From Ruegeria sp. HKCCSA071 (GTDB lineage Bacteria > Pseudomonadota > Alphaproteobacteria > Rhodobacterales > Rhodobacteraceae), in contig NZ_JAEDOX010000004.1 of NCBI RefSeq assembly GCF_017872555.1, positions 124,001 to 188,000 on the forward strand: DNA of 64,000 nt, in the 5' to 3' direction. The notes under the pieces were generated by a model. The model ran no database searches. It saw only the letters and a list, made by a program, of their open reading frames with translations, and was not told the origin of the DNA. A program made the translations under genes and the position numbers. Below are positions 1 through 8,359 of this stretch, in pieces. Position 1 is the first letter of the stretch. Each line of letters opens with the position of its first letter.

Positions 1-71
1 CCAAAAACGTGCTGGCGGCCATTTTTACCGGGGCGGCAACACTTTACACATTGCTGTATCTAGTTGGATGA
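1..71 (+). CDS. C-terminal end of a membrane protein (partial)
   Basis: Reading from base 3 gives 22 codons ending in TGA at 69-71. The residues are almost all hydrophobic (about KNVLAAIFTGAATLYTLLYLVG), like the last transmembrane helix of an integral membrane protein, and codon choice is GC-rich as in neighbouring genes. The gene enters from the left edge, so the family cannot be named. Its stop overlaps the stop of the convergent lipoprotein gene by three bases. The call rests on frame, hydrophobicity and stop position only. Confidence 0.5.
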   Translation, partial: KNVLAAIFTGAATLYTLLYLVG

Positions 72-692
72 AGCCGCGTCCAGCTGGTTCAGGCGCGCAT
101 TGTTGAACGCCAGTCCCTTTTGCAGGTCCGCGTCGTCGTTTTCACGGTATTCCGCCGTTTGAACACCTTGCAACGCCCCAAACTGATCGGACAGTTTGAC
201 CGGATAGAATGTGGTCGTGATCTGTTCGAACCCCGGAACCTGCTGCAACAGCTGCGAGGTAGAGTTTGCACAGAATGCACCAGCCACCGGGCCCATCTGC
301 TTGGCCAGTTGCAATGCAATTTCGGCCTGCTGCGGAGTGACCTCGATCGTCTGGATGCGCGCATAATGTGTTTCGCGGGCGTGGCTGCTGCGATACGCTC
401 GTTCGACATTCGGGGTAATACCGTAAAGCACATCGTTCCTGATCGGTACAACATCCGCCCGGAACGATCCTGCCGGGTCGAAAATAACCCGCTCACTGCC
501 GCTGATCATCAGCGACGTGTGCGCGCCCGAACCGGTCCGGGTGCTGATCATCGTGTACAAGGTCAGGGTCGATGGCCCCGGATCGCGATAGGAGCGGGAC
601 GTAATTTCAGTCTGATCCGCTTGCGGGCGCTGTGACGCAGCGCAACCAGCCAACGTTGCGGCCAAAAGACACGCAGTCAATATCCTGAGCAA
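60..692 (-). CDS. predicted lipoprotein, possible permuted papain-like fold
   Basis: A short hydrophobic signal ends in a lipobox LAGC, with the lipidated Cys at about residue 17 if translation starts at TTG 692. The frame stays open to an ATG at 764, but that start would overlap the upstream oxidase subunit gene and put about 24 residues before the signal. A G-rich stretch lies just before the TTG. The mature part carries GAHTSL (His57) and later AFCANSTS (Cys about 142). The His-before-Cys order recalls LRAT/YiiX-type permuted papain folds, but this is inference. It sits 17 bases downstream of cytochrome oxidase subunit IV, probably co-transcribed. Function unknown. Confidence 0.7.
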   Translation of the reverse strand: MLRILTACLLAATLAGCAASQRPQADQTEITSRSYRDPGPSTLTLYTMISTRTGSGAHTSLMISGSERVIFDPAGSFRADVVPIRNDVLYGITPNVERAYRSSHARETHYARIQTIEVTPQQAEIALQLAKQMGPVAGAFCANSTSQLLQQVPGFEQITTTFYPVKLSDQFGALQGVQTAEYRENDDADLQKGLAFNNARLNQLDAASSN

Positions 693-709
693 AGCCGCCC
701 CCGAATTGC

Positions 710-844
710 TTACGAGGCGAAAACAGCCAGGAACAGGCACAACAAGGCGATTGCAACCACACACCAGGTGGTGGCTTTGATGAAACCGTTAAAAGTTTTG
801 GTTTGAACGTCGATGTTCATTTCGCCGTGTTTGTGTTCAGCCAT
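710..844 (-). CDS. aa3-type cytochrome c oxidase subunit IV
   Basis: This 44-residue protein starts MAEHKHGEMNI, continues with a short amphipathic KTFNGFIK segment and ends in a single transmembrane helix. That is the layout of the small bacterial aa3 oxidase subunit IV family (COX4_pro_2), an accessory subunit buried in the oxidase complex. The frame is open to 901, but the extra 19 residues are not family-like, so the ATG at 842-844 is taken as start. It lies alone, away from the main cta genes, which is usual for this subunit in Rhodobacterales. The lipoprotein gene follows closely. Confidence 0.82.
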   Translation of the reverse strand: MAEHKHGEMNIDVQTKTFNGFIKATTWCVVAIALLCLFLAVFAS

Positions 845-933
845 GAGTCTCAGAATCCCAATTCGCGTGTTTGACTTGTTGGATAATGGAAAACAAAACA
901 CCTGTCACCACGTCATTCGCGCGCAGGGCGCGC

Positions 934-1473
934 TTACTTGAGGACCGAGCATCCGGGATACCCAAACCCCCACCGCCAAGGCAGGCCGCTGCACGGCCCG
1001 CCACCGAATCGAACCGCCCCATACATGGCATCCGCAGTAATCGCATAAATGGAGCGAATCTGATCAGGTTCCATATCATAGCGATCGGCATATTCGTCAG
1101 CATACAGATCTCCATGCGCCGCAACACAGGCATGCAGGGCATCATCCGCCGCTAAACGCGCGTCATAGCTTTCCTCGGCCGAATCCGTTCCGCCAGCGTT
1201 GTGATATGCCCGGTCGTGGATCACGCAACAGTTTTCCCATGGCGGATGTTCTTCAAAAAGCTCGCCAACCTGTGGGAATTGCTTTGCCACCCAGCGCCAG
1301 CTTGCGGACAACCCACCCGAACACCCGTCTGTTTCGAATGGTTGCAGCTCGGCTCCGTCGCTCTGGTCCATCAAGGCGTGATGGGCAGGCATTTCGAACC
1401 GGCGCATCAAGTCCTGTGCCAAGGCAACATGCGGAATGATGAGTAACAGCAGCGACAGATTAAGGGCTTTCAT
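934..1473 (-). CDS. secreted phospholipase A2-like protein
   Basis: The 179-residue precursor has a signal peptide (cleavage near ALA|Q, residue 19). It then shows hallmarks of the phospholipase A2 fold: a calcium-loop-like DGCSGG at 49-54, CCVIHDRAY at 82-90 matching the catalytic CCxxHD helix (His86/Asp87), and a later helix with Asp110/Asp111 and Cys116. Six further or paired cysteines suggest disulfides, so it acts in the periplasm or outside. Its start overlaps the end of the glycerophosphodiester phosphodiesterase gene by 14 bases. Known PLA2 enzymes release fatty acids from phospholipids; activity here is inferred from motifs only. Confidence 0.65.
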   Translation of the reverse strand: MKALNLSLLLLIIPHVALAQDLMRRFEMPAHHALMDQSDGAELQPFETDGCSGGLSASWRWVAKQFPQVGELFEEHPPWENCCVIHDRAYHNAGGTDSAEESYDARLAADDALHACVAAHGDLYADEYADRYDMEPDQIRSIYAITADAMYGAVRFGGGPCSGLPWRWGFGYPGCSVLK

Positions 1474-3301
1474 CGCGCATCGCCTTGGTGTCGACCTGTA
1501 ACCCGAATGTCGTGGCCAGCCACAACATCAGCCGCTCTGCCGGTCCCATTTCAGCGCGCACGCGCAGAACCTCATTGGCCATGGCCGGGCGATCGGTGAT
1601 CAGGCCATCAACACCCATAGACGCCATTTTGGACATCTGCAGCGGATCGTTCACTGTCCAGACATAGATATCCTTACCGGCATCGTGAACCTTTCGGATC
1701 AGGCCCGGCGTCGCAATCCCTGCATTGACCGCGACAAACTCGCCCTCCAACCCTGACAGATCACCAACGGCTGTGGCCGCCAATACACCCGAACGCCAGT
1801 CCGGGCGCAGTTTCTTCATCTTTTGGACGGCTGGGTATTTCAACGACATGGTGGCGACGTCGTCCTGCATCTCCAGTTCTTCCACCAGATTGATCACCCG
1901 GTTTTCCAGATCGATGTCATGGCCATAGTATTTCAGTTCGATAAGAACCCTGGACTTGCCTTTGGCCGCCTCCAGCACATCACGCAGAGTTGGCGTGCGT
2001 TCCGAGGCGTATTCCGGGTCAAACCAGCTGCCGATGTCGATATCGGCCACATCCGCCATCGTTGCATCCCAGACCTTAAGGTTAACACCCGCCAACTTCA
2101 TGAAATCACTGTCATGGGCCACGATGATCACATCATCCGCAGATTCCTGGACGTCGATTTCGACCCAATCCGCTCCGTCCTCGATGGCTTTCAGAACCGA
2201 GGCCATCGTGTTTTCCGGCCGCAAGGCCGCTGCTCCCCGGTGGCCAATAACCTCGGCATGATCCGGGGCCTGCACACGTTCCAGCAGACTTTGACCTGAC
2301 CAAAGGCCAATACCCAACGCGGCAAGGGATGCGCCCACTGTCACAAATACAGGCGCCCGAATTTTCCGGGGCTCTGGGTGTGCGATCTTTTTTCCGTCTG
2401 TATCGAAAAACCCGTCCAGCAAGACGGCCAGCGCGCCCAGCGCCGTTGCTGCCAAAACCAGCCCCGCCAATGACCACAGTCCAGCGACGACAAAACTGAA
2501 GGTCAGGGCCAGCTTGAGGTTGCCGCCGTCCTGCACGGGTACGAGAGTAAACAAAAGGCTGGCCACTGCGGCAATCAAAGCGGCGATGACAAGGCGCATC
2601 CCCAGCCAAAGGACAAGCTCGATCTTCAGCCGCCCGCGCCTGCCTTCCATTTTCTGCGCACTTTGCGCAAACGCTGTTCGGGGCGCAGTTCCTTCGAAAA
2701 GGACCAGATGCAGGGCTAGCGCCCAGGCGGACAGGCGGCGGATCAAAAGCCACGCCAGTATAAGAACAACCATTCCGATCAGAAGAACCGCCACCTTGAA
2801 GGCGGGGGGGCGGAAGGTCAGGTAATAGTTGATGTCATATTCAGTCAGCGTCCACCACGCGATCAGGCCGGCAACGGCCACGAACGGCAGGGCAAGCAAC
2901 AGGACGCGCAGGATGAAACGCACGGCAAATCCGAACAACGCCGGGAAACGGGAAAGGATCAATGCGAGCGCCGCACTGCCAGCGCGCCAGGGATCTTGTT
3001 CGCCCATACGCAGCGACCCGGCCATGACCGAGAACACAAAGACCTCGGCGAGTAGAAACAAGCTCAGAACTACAACTGACGAGATAAATCCGACCGGAGA
3101 CAGCAGGAACATGGCAATGTCCTGATCGGTCAAGGCCGTCTGGTCAGACAGGGAAACTGCCAGATTGACCGCCAGCGCCACCCCTGGCGCGATCAGCGCC
3201 ACAAGCAGCAATCGCACAGCGAAATAGATTGGCACAAAAACCCGACGCCGGGCCCAGGCCCCCGCGTAGGCATGTGTTACGGCATGGAAATATCTGCTCA
3301 C
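1460..3301 (-). CDS. glycerophosphodiester phosphodiesterase with membrane domain
   Basis: This 613-residue protein has an N-terminal region (about 1-335) with six to eight hydrophobic helices, matching the GPDPase membrane domain. A C-terminal GDPD domain follows, with HRG at 354-356, PENT at 362-365, an EID metal motif near 381-383 and a catalytic His at about 396 in VAHD. The family hydrolyses glycerophosphodiesters to glycerol-3-phosphate and an alcohol. The start is GTG with GGAGG eight bases upstream. It is the first gene of an overlapping pair with the phospholipase A2-like protein, so both may act on envelope lipids. Confidence 0.88.
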   Translation of the reverse strand: MSRYFHAVTHAYAGAWARRRVFVPIYFAVRLLLVALIAPGVALAVNLAVSLSDQTALTDQDIAMFLLSPVGFISSVVVLSLFLLAEVFVFSVMAGSLRMGEQDPWRAGSAALALILSRFPALFGFAVRFILRVLLLALPFVAVAGLIAWWTLTEYDINYYLTFRPPAFKVAVLLIGMVVLILAWLLIRRLSAWALALHLVLFEGTAPRTAFAQSAQKMEGRRGRLKIELVLWLGMRLVIAALIAAVASLLFTLVPVQDGGNLKLALTFSFVVAGLWSLAGLVLAATALGALAVLLDGFFDTDGKKIAHPEPRKIRAPVFVTVGASLAALGIGLWSGQSLLERVQAPDHAEVIGHRGAAALRPENTMASVLKAIEDGADWVEIDVQESADDVIIVAHDSDFMKLAGVNLKVWDATMADVADIDIGSWFDPEYASERTPTLRDVLEAAKGKSRVLIELKYYGHDIDLENRVINLVEELEMQDDVATMSLKYPAVQKMKKLRPDWRSGVLAATAVGDLSGLEGEFVAVNAGIATPGLIRKVHDAGKDIYVWTVNDPLQMSKMASMGVDGLITDRPAMANEVLRVRAEMGPAERLMLWLATTFGLQVDTKAMRDESP

Positions 3302-3357
3302 GCGGTCGCCTCCGAACTGATACAGTCATTCAAAGGCGCGCAAACGCGAATTGCAAG

Positions 3358-3810
3358 TCAGCTGCCTTTCAGGTCCGCAGCCAGGCGAAACCCGATGCGG
3401 TTGGCTGGCTTGTCTTCAACCGATTTGGGAAGCGCACGCAACATCACGTTCAACTGGCTGACATGTTGCAGCAGTTGCGTGCGGGCTCCGGTCCCATCTG
3501 ACCCGTAAAAGGTTATCATGTCGGGGTCGAAATAACCCATCCCCTCGATCCGCATCACGCCCGCGTCGCCACCGGTGAACCCCATGGCGACCTCATGATC
3601 GCCGTCCAGCGTCTGTTCGAAATTCTGGATATACAGGATTAACCGCTCGTAGGCCCATTGTGCAGGGCTTTTGCTGTCCACCGGTTTCTTCAACGTCTCG
3701 GGCAGTTTTTTGCTTCCGGATTCGGCTTTTGGATCGGCGTGCACCTCGTAACACTTTGGCAACGCTGCAGCTTCTGCGGCCTCGGCCGAGGTTTCAATCT
3801 GGTCCTGCAT
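3358..3810 (-). CDS. DUF6173-type conserved protein
   Basis: A soluble protein of 150 residues with no signal or membrane segment. The first 45 residues are charged and low in complexity. The rest (AWAYERL, then EVAMGF, GMGYF and QHVSQLNVMLRALP) matches, from memory, a family seen mainly in Rhodobacteraceae and annotated DUF6173; that assignment needs a profile search. The frame is open to 3846, but ATG 3810 has AAGGG upstream and avoids overlapping the MBL gene, so it is preferred. It follows the MBL hydrolase by four bases and probably shares its transcript. Function unknown. Confidence 0.7.
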   Translation of the reverse strand: MQDQIETSAEAAEAAALPKCYEVHADPKAESGSKKLPETLKKPVDSKSPAQWAYERLILYIQNFEQTLDGDHEVAMGFTGGDAGVMRIEGMGYFDPDMITFYGSDGTGARTQLLQHVSQLNVMLRALPKSVEDKPANRIGFRLAADLKGS

Positions 3811-3814
3811 TCGT

Positions 3815-4861
3815 CTACCCTTTGCGCTGATATAACCATGCCCCATCCGCGCGTTGCGTCCGGGTTACTGCACCAATGTGGTAGAGGTGATTTACATGTG
3901 CAACCGCCTCAACCAGCGCAAGGCCATACTCACCCTCGCGAATTGTGCGTTTGAACAGCGGCATAAAGCAGTCAGCGGCAGATTTGGGCTGATCCAGATG
4001 AACCAGCAGCCGTTCCAGCGCGCTATGGTGGTTGTCAATCAACTGCTTCATACGCAAGGGCAGACCGGTGAAGGGCAATTTGTGCCCGCCTAAAACCAGA
4101 TGATCGGGGCGGGCGAGCGCCTGAAGTCTCTCGCAGGACTCCATCCATCCTGACACAGGATCGGCCATGGGTTCGGTCGCATAGACACCCAGATTGGGGC
4201 TGATCGAGCTTAGGATCTGATCGCCGCTGAGCACCAGATTGTCATCGCGGCTCCAGAAGGTGGCGTGTTCCGGTGCATGGCCATTGCCCAAATGAACGTC
4301 CCAGTCGCGTCCACCCATACGGATCACGTCACCCTGCTTGATCCCGGTAAAACCCAGCGGCATGGGATAGACCGTGTCGGCAAAATTAAAGGGCCGGTCC
4401 GCCATCCGTTTGTTCAAAACTTCGGATGCCATGCCCGCGCTGCGATAAAAATCCAGCGTTTCTTGCGGCCAGGTTTCCTGCACATCCAGCGTCAGCATCC
4501 GCGCAAACAGCCACGAGGTGCGGCTTGTCACCAGCTCGGCGCCGTGTTCCGTCTGAAACCATCCGGCATTGCCAACATGATCGGGATGATGGTGAGTCAC
4601 CACCACCCGTCTGATCGGCTTGCCTTTAAGTGGCCCGGCCATCAACGCTTCCCAGATGCGCCGCGTCTTGTTCGAGGACAGCCCTGTATCGATCGCGGTC
4701 CAGCTGTCGCCATCGTCCAGCGCATAGATATTTACATGATCCAGCGCCATAGGCAGGGGCAGGCGCATCCAGAGAACACCTTGGGCAATCTCGGTGGCTT
4801 CGCCCTGCACGGGCGGTTCAGCCCACGGATATCTGATCCCCAAGACGTGATCCCCATCCAT
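3815..4861 (-). CDS. MBL-fold metallo-hydrolase
   Basis: A 348-residue protein with the metallo-beta-lactamase signature THHHPDHVGN (di-zinc site), preceded by AIDTG and followed by GNGHAPEH and LSGDQIL, the later metal-ligand segments. It has no signal peptide, so it is cytoplasmic. The C-terminal third resembles the helical extension of hydrolases annotated as hydroxyacylglutathione hydrolase- or thioesterase-like; the substrate is not evident. Its ATG overlaps the acyl-CoA dehydrogenase stop by one base (TGATG), implying translational coupling and perhaps action on a product of that pathway. Confidence 0.82.
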   Translation of the reverse strand: MDGDHVLGIRYPWAEPPVQGEATEIAQGVLWMRLPLPMALDHVNIYALDDGDSWTAIDTGLSSNKTRRIWEALMAGPLKGKPIRRVVVTHHHPDHVGNAGWFQTEHGAELVTSRTSWLFARMLTLDVQETWPQETLDFYRSAGMASEVLNKRMADRPFNFADTVYPMPLGFTGIKQGDVIRMGGRDWDVHLGNGHAPEHATFWSRDDNLVLSGDQILSSISPNLGVYATEPMADPVSGWMESCERLQALARPDHLVLGGHKLPFTGLPLRMKQLIDNHHSALERLLVHLDQPKSAADCFMPLFKRTIREGEYGLALVEAVAHVNHLYHIGAVTRTQRADGAWLYQRKG

Positions 4862-6564
4862 CAGGCTGCGAACTCGTCCGTGCTCAGCGCGAAAAGGTCA
4901 TCCGCCCCGTTCTGCGCCCGCGCCAAGAGGCCCGTATGTTCGGGCAACAGGGCGTTGATATAATATTGCGCCAGTTTCGCCCGCGGCCCATCCGGATCGG
5001 CAAGGGCTGCGGTCAGGTGATAGTGCCCACCCAACACCCGGGCAAAAGCCTGCAGATAAGCAACTGCGCCTGCAAAGCGGTTATTCAAATCGTCCTGTGC
5101 CACCAGCCATTCTGTCGCCTCGCGCAGCGTTTCGGTGGCTTCCCAGACCGGCCCCGCCAGATCAGGCAGCGTTGCACGGGCGCGTTCGGCCTGATCTTCG
5201 ATCTCATCCAGCAGGTTCGAAGCAGCCTCGCCCCCGTCCATCATCTTCCGCGCCACAAGGTCCATCGCCTGAATGCCGTTGGTGCCCTCGTAGATCGCGG
5301 TGACACGCGCATCGCGATAGAACTGTGCCGCTCCGGTTTCCTCAATATATCCCATGCCACCATGCACCTGGACCCCGGTTTCAGCCACACGCATCCCAGT
5401 CTGAGTACCAAACGCCTTGCTGATCGGCGTCAACAGCGCAGCCCGCGCTGCCCAATCGGCGTCACCAGTGGCCTCTGCCATATCGATTGCAACCGCATTG
5501 GCCAACAGGATCGCGCGCGCGGCATAAACATCAGCACGCATATCCAAAAGCATACGGCGCACATCCGCATGGTCGATAATCGTCCCGGACGGTGTTTTGC
5601 CTTGTTTCCGTTCCAGCGCATAGGCCAACGCGTGCTGATAAGCGCCTTCGGCCACGCCCACGCCCTGTCCGCCCACGCCCAAGCGCGCATTGTTCATCAT
5701 GGTAAACATGGCCGCCATACCGCCATGTTCGGCGCCCACCAGCCAGCCTTTGGCTTTGTCATATTGCATCACGCAGGTGGGTGACCCGTGCAAGCCCATC
5801 TTGTGTTCCAGCGAAACCACTTTCAGATCGTTGGCCGCGCCTGGATCACCATTTTCGTCAGGCAGGAATTTGGGGACAAGGAATAACGAGATCCCTTTGG
5901 TGCCGGGCACCCCATCGGGAAGGCGGGCCAGTACCAGATGGCAGACATTCTCGGTGAAATCGGTATCGCCCCACGAGATGAAGATCTTTTGACCGGTGAT
6001 CGAATATGTCCCGTCACCGTTCGGCTCAGCCTTCGCAGACAACGCGCCGACATCCGACCCGGCCTGAGCTTCGGTCAGGTTCATGGTGCCCGACCATTCC
6101 CCCGTCATCATCTTAGGCAGATACAGCGCTTTCAATTCGTCGCTGGCGTGATGGTCCAACGCCTCGATCTGGCCCTGAGACATAAGCGGCGCAAGTTGCA
6201 GCGACAGGCAAGCGGCACTCATCATCTCGTTGACCGCCGTGGTGATGGTCATAGGCAACCCCATCCCCCCGTATTCAGGATTACCACTGATCCCGATCCA
6301 GCCACCTTCAGCAATAGCCTTCCAGCCATCTGCATATCCCGGAGAAGTTCGCAGCACGCCATTTTCAAGTCGTGCAGGTTCCAGATCACCGGGGCGCTGC
6401 AAAGGGGCCATCACCTCTTCGCACATTTTTCCAGCTTCGGTCAGGATCGCATTGACCACATCCCCGCTGGCATCAGCAAATTTATCCGTCGCAGCGACCT
6501 GGTCAAACCCGACCACATGGTCCAGCAGGAACTGGTAATCTGAAATTGGGGTGCGGTAGGGCAT
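4861..6564 (-). CDS. acyl-CoA dehydrogenase, DmdC-like
   Basis: A 567-residue FAD-dependent acyl-CoA dehydrogenase of the long type with an extra C-terminal domain. Visible motifs are MNLTEAQAGSD (FAD/substrate), KIFISWGD, HKMGLHGSPT, VHGGMGYIEETG, and the catalytic Glu in YEGTNGIQ. Length and the N-terminal MPYRTPISD pattern resemble roseobacter DmdC, the methylmercaptopropionyl-CoA dehydrogenase of DMSP demethylation. These genomes carry several paralogues, so the substrate is open. ATG 6564 is preferred over an in-frame GTG at 6570 because homologues start MPY. It is divergent from tsaC and coupled to the downstream MBL gene. Confidence 0.85.
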   Translation of the reverse strand: MPYRTPISDYQFLLDHVVGFDQVAATDKFADASGDVVNAILTEAGKMCEEVMAPLQRPGDLEPARLENGVLRTSPGYADGWKAIAEGGWIGISGNPEYGGMGLPMTITTAVNEMMSAACLSLQLAPLMSQGQIEALDHHASDELKALYLPKMMTGEWSGTMNLTEAQAGSDVGALSAKAEPNGDGTYSITGQKIFISWGDTDFTENVCHLVLARLPDGVPGTKGISLFLVPKFLPDENGDPGAANDLKVVSLEHKMGLHGSPTCVMQYDKAKGWLVGAEHGGMAAMFTMMNNARLGVGGQGVGVAEGAYQHALAYALERKQGKTPSGTIIDHADVRRMLLDMRADVYAARAILLANAVAIDMAEATGDADWAARAALLTPISKAFGTQTGMRVAETGVQVHGGMGYIEETGAAQFYRDARVTAIYEGTNGIQAMDLVARKMMDGGEAASNLLDEIEDQAERARATLPDLAGPVWEATETLREATEWLVAQDDLNNRFAGAVAYLQAFARVLGGHYHLTAALADPDGPRAKLAQYYINALLPEHTGLLARAQNGADDLFALSTDEFAA

Positions 6565-6702
6565 GATCACTCTCGAAGGCTAACAATTCAGAACATATCG
6601 GCAGGCTTGGAATTGTGGGCAAGCGCCGGTAAGCGTATGAGCTTGGATCAATTACCTACTGTCCCCTATGTTTCAAGCAACCAAAACGCGGCGTCACCAG
6701 AT

Positions 6703-7653
6703 ATGATCTCAACCGGCACTCAGGAATTGACGGCGGATTCCGGCGGTATCGCGCGGGCTGCAGATATGTTGCGGCAGGGCCTTCTGGTCGCTTTCCCGAC
6801 CGAGACGGTCTACGGTCTGGGCGGCGATGCGCGCAACGGGCAGGCGGTGGCGTCGATCTACGAGGCCAAGGGGCGGCCCAGTTTCAATCCGCTGATCGCA
6901 CATGTCGCATCGGTCGCCGCGGCGCAACGGTATGTGCTATGGTCAGATCAGGCCGAGCATCTGGCGCAGGCTTTTTGGCCCGGTCCGCTTACCTTGGTTT
7001 TGCCCTTGCGCGAAGGGCACGGGATTTCATCGCTGGTGACGGCAGGTTTGGATACGCTGGCCGTGCGGGTTCCGGCACATCCGACAGCGCGCGCGCTGCT
7101 GGCCGAATTTGATGGCCCGGTTGCGGCGCCATCGGCAAACCCGTCGGGTCAGATCAGTCCGACAAAGGCAAGTCATGTCTGGTCGGGTCTTGGCGGCAAG
7201 ATCGCGGCAATTCTGGATGACGGGCCGTGCGGTGTCGGGCTTGAATCTACCATCATCGGTCTGGCTGGGGAACCTGCGCTATTGCGTCCAGGTGGCATCG
7301 CGCTGGAGCAGATCGAAGAGACGCTGAAAGCGCGTCTGCATCTGCATCAATCCGGTGATCTTCTGACCGCCCCCGGCCAGTTGCAATCACATTATGCGCC
7401 GGACGCTCCGGTCCGTTTGAATGCCGAAACCCGTCAGGGTGACGAGGTGTTGCTGGGATTTGGACAGGTTGAGTGCGACCTGAACTTGTCCACCACTGGC
7501 AACCTGACCGAAGCGGCGGCAAATCTGTTTGCGTTTCTGCATCAGCTGAACGAAACCGGGCGACCGATTGCCGTTTCTCCGATACCAGGCACGGGATTGG
7601 GGGCGGCAATCAATGACCGGCTGCGGCGCGCGGCAGCACCCCGTGATAGCTGA
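6703..7653 (+). CDS. tsaC: L-threonylcarbamoyladenylate synthase (TsaC/Sua5)
   Basis: This enzyme makes threonylcarbamoyl-AMP for the t6A modification at position 37 of ANN-decoding tRNAs. The YrdC-type core shows FPTETVYGLG, KGRPSFNPL, FWPGPLTLVL, VRVPAHP and APSANPSG. The linker SHYAPDAPV and a C-terminal Sua5 domain follow, so it is the longer Sua5 type (316 residues). The frame is open to 6607 with another ATG at 6637. ATG 6703 gives the usual distance of about 30 residues to the core, but its ribosome site is weak, so the start is not certain. It is convergent with yqgE, with no bases between the stops. Confidence 0.9.
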   Translation: MISTGTQELTADSGGIARAADMLRQGLLVAFPTETVYGLGGDARNGQAVASIYEAKGRPSFNPLIAHVASVAAAQRYVLWSDQAEHLAQAFWPGPLTLVLPLREGHGISSLVTAGLDTLAVRVPAHPTARALLAEFDGPVAAPSANPSGQISPTKASHVWSGLGGKIAAILDDGPCGVGLESTIIGLAGEPALLRPGGIALEQIEETLKARLHLHQSGDLLTAPGQLQSHYAPDAPVRLNAETRQGDEVLLGFGQVECDLNLSTTGNLTEAAANLFAFLHQLNETGRPIAVSPIPGTGLGAAINDRLRRAAAPRDS

Positions 7654-8208
7654 TCAGGCGCGCCCCGCGCTGGCAGAAAGGGTCAGCGGGTCCACGCCCA
7701 AAGTAGCCAACGCTGCCTCCCATTTCGCATCATCGGGCACATCGAAAACAAGTTTCGACGTTGCCTCGGTGGTCAACCAGCCGTTCATGGCAATTTCATC
7801 CTCAAGCTGACCGGGACCCCAGCCGGAATAACCCAGCGCCAGCATCGAGTTCAGCGGCCCGCTGCCTGATGCCAAATCCTCGAGCACATCAAGTGTCGCC
7901 GTCATGCTGAAGTCCTCGGAAATCTGCATTGAATGCAGATTGGCCTCATAATCGGCGCTGTGAAGAACAAAGCCGCGCGACATCTCGACCGGCCCACCGA
8001 AATGCACAAGGCGCTCGCCGACAATCGGAATACGGCAGGCGATGTTCAGCTGACCCAGTAAGGTCTTAATCCGCAGGTCCGAGGGCTTGTTCACAATCAA
8101 ACCCATCGCACCATCGTCGCCGTGGCTGCACACATACACAACCGAATGGTCGAATCGCGGATCCCCCATACCGGGCATCGCAATCAACAGTTTTCCGGTC
8201 AGGTCCAT
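7654..8208 (-). CDS. YqgE/AlgH family protein (UPF0301)
   Basis: A 184-residue cytoplasmic protein with the family pattern: start LTGKLLIAMPGM, then DPRFDHSVVYVCSH, GAMGLIVNK, VHFGGPV and ALGYSGWGPGQLEDE. The family is structurally known but its biochemical role is unclear; AlgH in Pseudomonas affects alginate regulation. Length is normal. The gene stands alone: it is convergent with tsaC and divergent from the DsbD-like gene, with about 150 bases between start codons that should hold both promoters. Confidence 0.9.
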   Translation of the reverse strand: MDLTGKLLIAMPGMGDPRFDHSVVYVCSHGDDGAMGLIVNKPSDLRIKTLLGQLNIACRIPIVGERLVHFGGPVEMSRGFVLHSADYEANLHSMQISEDFSMTATLDVLEDLASGSGPLNSMLALGYSGWGPGQLEDEIAMNGWLTTEATSKLVFDVPDDAKWEAALATLGVDPLTLSASAGRA

Positions 8209-8359
8209 GGGCCGCCATCTCTTTCTCAGAACACCTCAACAATGGCCTCGCAGCATGTCCATTGGCAAGAGAACAACAGGTATTTTGGCGGATTTCATCC
8301 CAGTGAACAGAACGTGACTTGGAATCCGGGCCAACGCCGCGCATTTAAGAAGGATGAAG

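Noticed and set aside
120-635. Long plus-strand frame opposite the lipoprotein gene
   Set aside because: It is the mirror of a minus-strand gene with a signal peptide and lipobox, and its composition is Arg-rich as in antisense shadows of GC-rich genes.
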